A stretch of 64,000 bases of DNA from Gemmataceae bacterium (GTDB taxonomy: Bacteria; Planctomycetota; Planctomycetia; Gemmatales; Gemmataceae): contig JAHBXO010000002.1 of the NCBI GenBank assembly GCA_019636445.1, positions 62,001 through 126,000 on the forward strand. Direction: 5' to 3'. The position numbers and the translations under genes were made by a program. Shown in pieces: positions 61,112 through 64,000 of the stretch. A model generated the notes under the pieces. That model saw nothing but the letters and a program-made list of their open reading frames with translations, did not search any database and was not told the origin of the DNA. Every line of letters begins with the position of its first letter. Position 1 is the stretch's first letter.

Positions 61112-61963
61112 GAGGATCCCCGGCAGGAACTGCTCGCGGTCGAACTTCGGATTCAAAACGACGTCGCGGAAGTAATACGTGGCGATTAGCGAGCCGTCGG
61201 GGTGACGGATATCGGACCCGAGATGCAGCCACGTCTCCACGTCGATGAAGATCGTCACCTGCCCGATCGAGTCCTTCGGGTAGCGTTCGGGCGAACGGAT
61301 TTCGGTTTCGTCGAGCGAGAAGTTGTCCACCTCCGGCGGATCGACCGTGCGGCGGATCCAGTGACAGATGCGGCCATTCAACTCCGGCACCGGTTTCGTG
61401 CCCAGGTACTCGGTCTTGAGCGTCCCGTTGTCCTGGGCGCGCTTCCAGATCGCGTAAGTCCTTAACGTCCCGCGATAGATTCCGAAGTCGGTGATCGAGA
61501 ACCGGCTGGACCGCCGCGCGAGCGTGCCGCCGGGGTCGCTGGGCGTCACGAGGCCGATAAATGATTTCGCCAGCAACTGCCCCTTGTTCTCCCCCTTCGC
61601 ATAGAGCGTGGCGTTCGCGAGGCCGGCTCCTTGCTTCCACTTCATGACCACCGCGAAGGGGTCGTCGCGAAACGCGACGTCGATGACTTCCGGCTTCCCG
61701 AGCGAACCACCGACTCGCTCCTGTTTGTGCATCACGCAGGTGTAGCCACGCACTTCGCAACGATAACGGCTCATTGAGGCGTTCAGCATGGCGAGCGGGT
61801 CGGTGCGCGCCAGTTCGGCGAACTGCGCCGCCGTCGGCAGTTTTTCGCATTCCGTCAGCGCCGGGCCAGCCGTTACGGTCCGTGGCGGGCGCGGCGGGCC
61901 GAGCGGCACGGCCGCCAGACACAGCGCGATCGCGAACGGAATCAGCAACAATCGGAAAGGCAT
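61103..61963 (-). CDS. DUF1571 family secreted protein
   Basis: A 286-residue protein. The ATG giving a signal peptide (MPFRLLLIPFAIALCLAAV) is preferred. DPLAMLNASMSRYRCEVRGYTCVMHKQERVGG and VIDVAFRDDPFAVVMKW, then FIDVETWLHLGSDIRHPDGSLIATYYFRDVVLN, match DUF1571, a LolA-like fold family abundant in Planctomycetes. Function unknown; a lipid or hydrophobic cargo is plausible from the fold. Confidence 0.9.
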   Translation of the reverse strand: MPFRLLLIPFAIALCLAAVPLGPPRPPRTVTAGPALTECEKLPTAAQFAELARTDPLAMLNASMSRYRCEVRGYTCVMHKQERVGGSLGKPEVIDVAFRDDPFAVVMKWKQGAGLANATLYAKGENKGQLLAKSFIGLVTPSDPGGTLARRSSRFSITDFGIYRGTLRTYAIWKRAQDNGTLKTEYLGTKPVPELNGRICHWIRRTVDPPEVDNFSLDETEIRSPERYPKDSIGQVTIFIDVETWLHLGSDIRHPDGSLIATYYFRDVVLNPKFDREQFLPGILKK

Positions 61964-62057
61964 ATCAACAGAATATCGGGGAATCCGACCGGTCGAGAGT
62001 TGCAATTCCGGCCCGGTTCGGACAGATTAGGTCATCCCGCCGTTGAGTCCTTCCGCC

Positions 62058-63347
62058 ATGCCGCGTTATCACATTGCCCGTTTCGAATCCGACGCCACGC
62101 CACCACTTGGCCATCCGCTCTGCGGCGGCTGGATCGAACCGGTCCGTGGTTTCGACGATCCACTCAAGTGCCTCGGTATCGTGCTGCTGGGTGAAGGAAA
62201 GCCGGTGGTGCTGGCCGCGCTCGACTGGACCGGCCTGCGGAACGGGGCCTACCGGAGTTGGCGCGCCGCCCTCGCCGAAGCGGCGCATACGATCCCGGAA
62301 AACGTCGCCCTTCACTGCGTCCACCCGCACAACGCCCCCTTTGCCGACACCGAGGCCCAGAAACTCCTCGCCGCCAACGACGGCCCGCCCCTCATGGACC
62401 TCGCCTTCTTCGACAAGGCCGTGAAAGCCTCTGCCGACGCCCTCAAGGCGTCGCTCGCCAAGGCCCGCGAGTTCACACACGTCGGTTACGGCGAGGCGGA
62501 GGTGAAACAGGTCGCGTCCAACCGGCGCGTCATCGGCGAGGACGGCAAGGTGAAGTTCACCCGCACCAGCGCCACCAAGAGCAAGGAAGCCCGGGATGCG
62601 CCCGAAGGCCTCATCGACCCGATGCTCCGCACCATCGGTTTCTGGAACGACGACGAACCACTCGCCGCGTTGCACTTTTACGCCACGCACCCCATGAGCT
62701 ACTACGGCGACGGGCGCGTCAGCGCCGACTTCTGCGGCCTCGCTCGACAGAAGCGACAGGACGAGCAAAAGGGTGTCCACCAGATCTATTTCACCGGCTG
62801 CTCCGGCAACGTGACGGCCGGAAAGTACAACGACGGCGAGAAGGCGAACCGTGCGATCCTCCGCGACCGGATGTACGACGGCATGGTCGCGGCCTGGCGG
62901 AACGCCAAGGTCCGCAAGTGCACCGGTTGGAACTGGACCGTTGAACCGGTGAAATTCGAGCCGCGTCGGGAAGCGAGCTTCAGCGAGGAGGTCAGCATGC
63001 GGGACATGAAGGACCCGAAGCAGACGAAGGCGCGACGGAACAACGCGGCCCTGCAACTGGCGTGGCTGAAGCGTATCCAGACGCCGATCGAAATCACGTC
63101 ACTCGAAATCGGGAACGCACGCACGCTGCATCTGCCGGGCGAACCGTTCATCGAATATCAGTTGGCCGCCTCTCTCGCCTCCGGCAAGACGCCGGTCTGC
63201 GTCGCCGGCTACGGCGACGACGGCCTCGGCTACATCCCCACCGCCGACGCCTATCTGCAGGGCGGCTACGAACCCACCGTGGCGCTCGCCGCGCCGACGA
63301 GCGAGGCAATCCTGAAGAAGGCGATCGAAAAACTGCTGAAGAAGTAA
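62058..63347 (+). CDS. ceramidase-like hydrolase, no signal peptide
   Basis: A 429-residue protein related to the neutral ceramidase N-terminal domain used widely by planctomycetes. LGIVLLGEGKPVVLAALDWTGL, VHPHNAPF (in the position of the metal-binding HTH motif), ALHFYATHPMSYYGDGRVSADF and IYFTGCSGNVTAG are characteristic. It lacks a signal peptide, unlike the next gene. Substrate unknown. It lies 18 bases upstream of the second ceramidase-like gene, so the two form an operon. Confidence 0.82.
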   Translation: MPRYHIARFESDATPPLGHPLCGGWIEPVRGFDDPLKCLGIVLLGEGKPVVLAALDWTGLRNGAYRSWRAALAEAAHTIPENVALHCVHPHNAPFADTEAQKLLAANDGPPLMDLAFFDKAVKASADALKASLAKAREFTHVGYGEAEVKQVASNRRVIGEDGKVKFTRTSATKSKEARDAPEGLIDPMLRTIGFWNDDEPLAALHFYATHPMSYYGDGRVSADFCGLARQKRQDEQKGVHQIYFTGCSGNVTAGKYNDGEKANRAILRDRMYDGMVAAWRNAKVRKCTGWNWTVEPVKFEPRREASFSEEVSMRDMKDPKQTKARRNNAALQLAWLKRIQTPIEITSLEIGNARTLHLPGEPFIEYQLAASLASGKTPVCVAGYGDDGLGYIPTADAYLQGGYEPTVALAAPTSEAILKKAIEKLLKK

Positions 63348-63365
63348 CCCATTTACGAGGTCGAT

Positions 63366-64000
63366 ATGAGTCGTTTCGCGTTCGTTCTTTTCTTGGCTTG
63401 TTTTTGCCTTCCCCTTCGCGCGGCGGAGCCGGGCTTCAAGGCCGGCGTCGCGCGGGCGAACATCACGCCGAAGGAATTCATGTGGATGGCGGGCTACGGC
63501 TCGCGCAACAAGATCGCCGAGGGCAAGACGCACGACCTTTTCGCCAAGGCGCTCGCGCTCGAGGACTCCAACGGCCAACGCCTCGTTCTGGTCACCACCG
63601 ACCTCATCGGCCTGCCGCGAACCGTTTCGGAAGTCGTCTTCGAATCGGTGAAGGACAAAGCGAAACTCACTCGCGGACAACTCCTGCTGAACGCGTCGCA
63701 CACGCACTGCGGACCGGTCGTCAACGACAACCTCATGGACATGTACCCGCTCAACGACGCGCAGCGGAAGCAGGTCGTCGATTACACGGCGAACCTGCGC
63801 GAAGCTCTCGCCAAAGTCGTGCTCGACGCCGTCGCCGACCTCAAGCCCGCGTCGATCTCGCACGGCGAAGGCTCGGCCCTCTTTGCACTCAACCGACGGG
63901 AGAAAAAAGGGGATCAGATCATCAACGGCTTCAACCGCGAAGGTCCCGTCGACCACTCCGTTCCGGTCCTGAAGGTCGAGGCTGGCGGAAAGCTCCTCGC
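63366..64000 (+). CDS. neutral/alkaline ceramidase-like protein, cut by window edge
   Basis: About 211 residues are visible before the right edge. A signal peptide (MSRFAFVLFLACFCLPLRA) precedes FKAGVARANITPKEFMWMAGYG, the standard start of neutral/alkaline non-lysosomal ceramidases. LLNASHTHCGP contains the metal-binding HTH motif, and the conserved GEGSALFALNRREKKGDQ region follows. It would hydrolyse an amide such as in ceramide, or another acyl amide. It is downstream of a paralogue. Confidence 0.88.
   Translation, partial: MSRFAFVLFLACFCLPLRAAEPGFKAGVARANITPKEFMWMAGYGSRNKIAEGKTHDLFAKALALEDSNGQRLVLVTTDLIGLPRTVSEVVFESVKDKAKLTRGQLLLNASHTHCGPVVNDNLMDMYPLNDAQRKQVVDYTANLREALAKVVLDAVADLKPASISHGEGSALFALNRREKKGDQIINGFNREGPVDHSVPVLKVEAGGKLL

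Overview
The window looks like chromosomal DNA of a planctomycete, most likely a relative of Gemmata (order Gemmatales). The grounds are high GC; a DUF1549/DUF1553 protein with CxxCH; a planctomycete-type C-terminal cytochrome c domain; DUF1570-like and DUF1571 secreted proteins; several eukaryotic-like Ser/Thr kinases, one with WD40 and TPR repeats; a squalene-hopene cyclase; DUF2752; and ceramidase-like hydrolases. The placement rests on domain content read by eye, with no database search.

Layout. 1-1520: three short minus-strand genes with 4-base overlaps, running off the left edge and resembling accessory or mobile-element genes. 1521-2095: a gene-free stretch full of perfect palindromes. 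2096-4945: a membrane protein, then a TPR protein and its overlapping partner in locally AT-richer DNA. 5021-5268: tRNA-Pro(GGG) with its terminator. 5493-10849: three secreted plus-strand proteins, the last an SGNH hydrolase. 10894-15895: a minus-strand type IIA topoisomerase operon whose two subunits look like topoisomerase IV (ParC, ParE), with a JAMM-motif protein and a 78-residue protein between them. 16021-18273: a PhnD-like binding protein and a TolC-family protein. 18525-23149: a ThiE fused to a Clp-N-like domain, a PQQ-type propeller and a D-aminoacylase. 23227-30506: a DUF1549/1553 protein, a small Cys protein, DUF4956, two small genes and ileS.

30690-34796 is a minus-strand cluster (YHS-domain protein, SRPBCC protein, Zn-ribbon protein, and a membrane-anchored caspase-like protease fused to cytochrome c). 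34982-39523 is a GntR-ABC-permease operon with a readable promoter and candidate operator. 39524-46398 holds a WD40/TPR kinase, an MBL-fold hydrolase and a polytopic membrane kinase. 46453-46554 has a tRNA-like element next to a short repeat, followed by squalene-hopene cyclase. 48715-51317 has xseB, xseA and a divergent lipoate ligase.

51417-57003 is a YeaH-kinase-SpoVR operon in which the kinase is not PrkA but a receptor-like Ser/Thr kinase fused to a UrtA-type urea/amide-binding domain. 57005-59747 carries purH and tilS. 59843 to the right edge carries DUF2752, a lipoprotein, DUF1571 and two tandem ceramidase-like genes.

The most unusual features are the caspase-cytochrome c fusion cluster, the UrtA-domain kinase in the YeaH/SpoVR operon, the topoisomerase IV operon with its embedded JAMM gene, and dispersed repeats that sit in frame inside two essential genes acting on tRNA-Ile (ileS and tilS).
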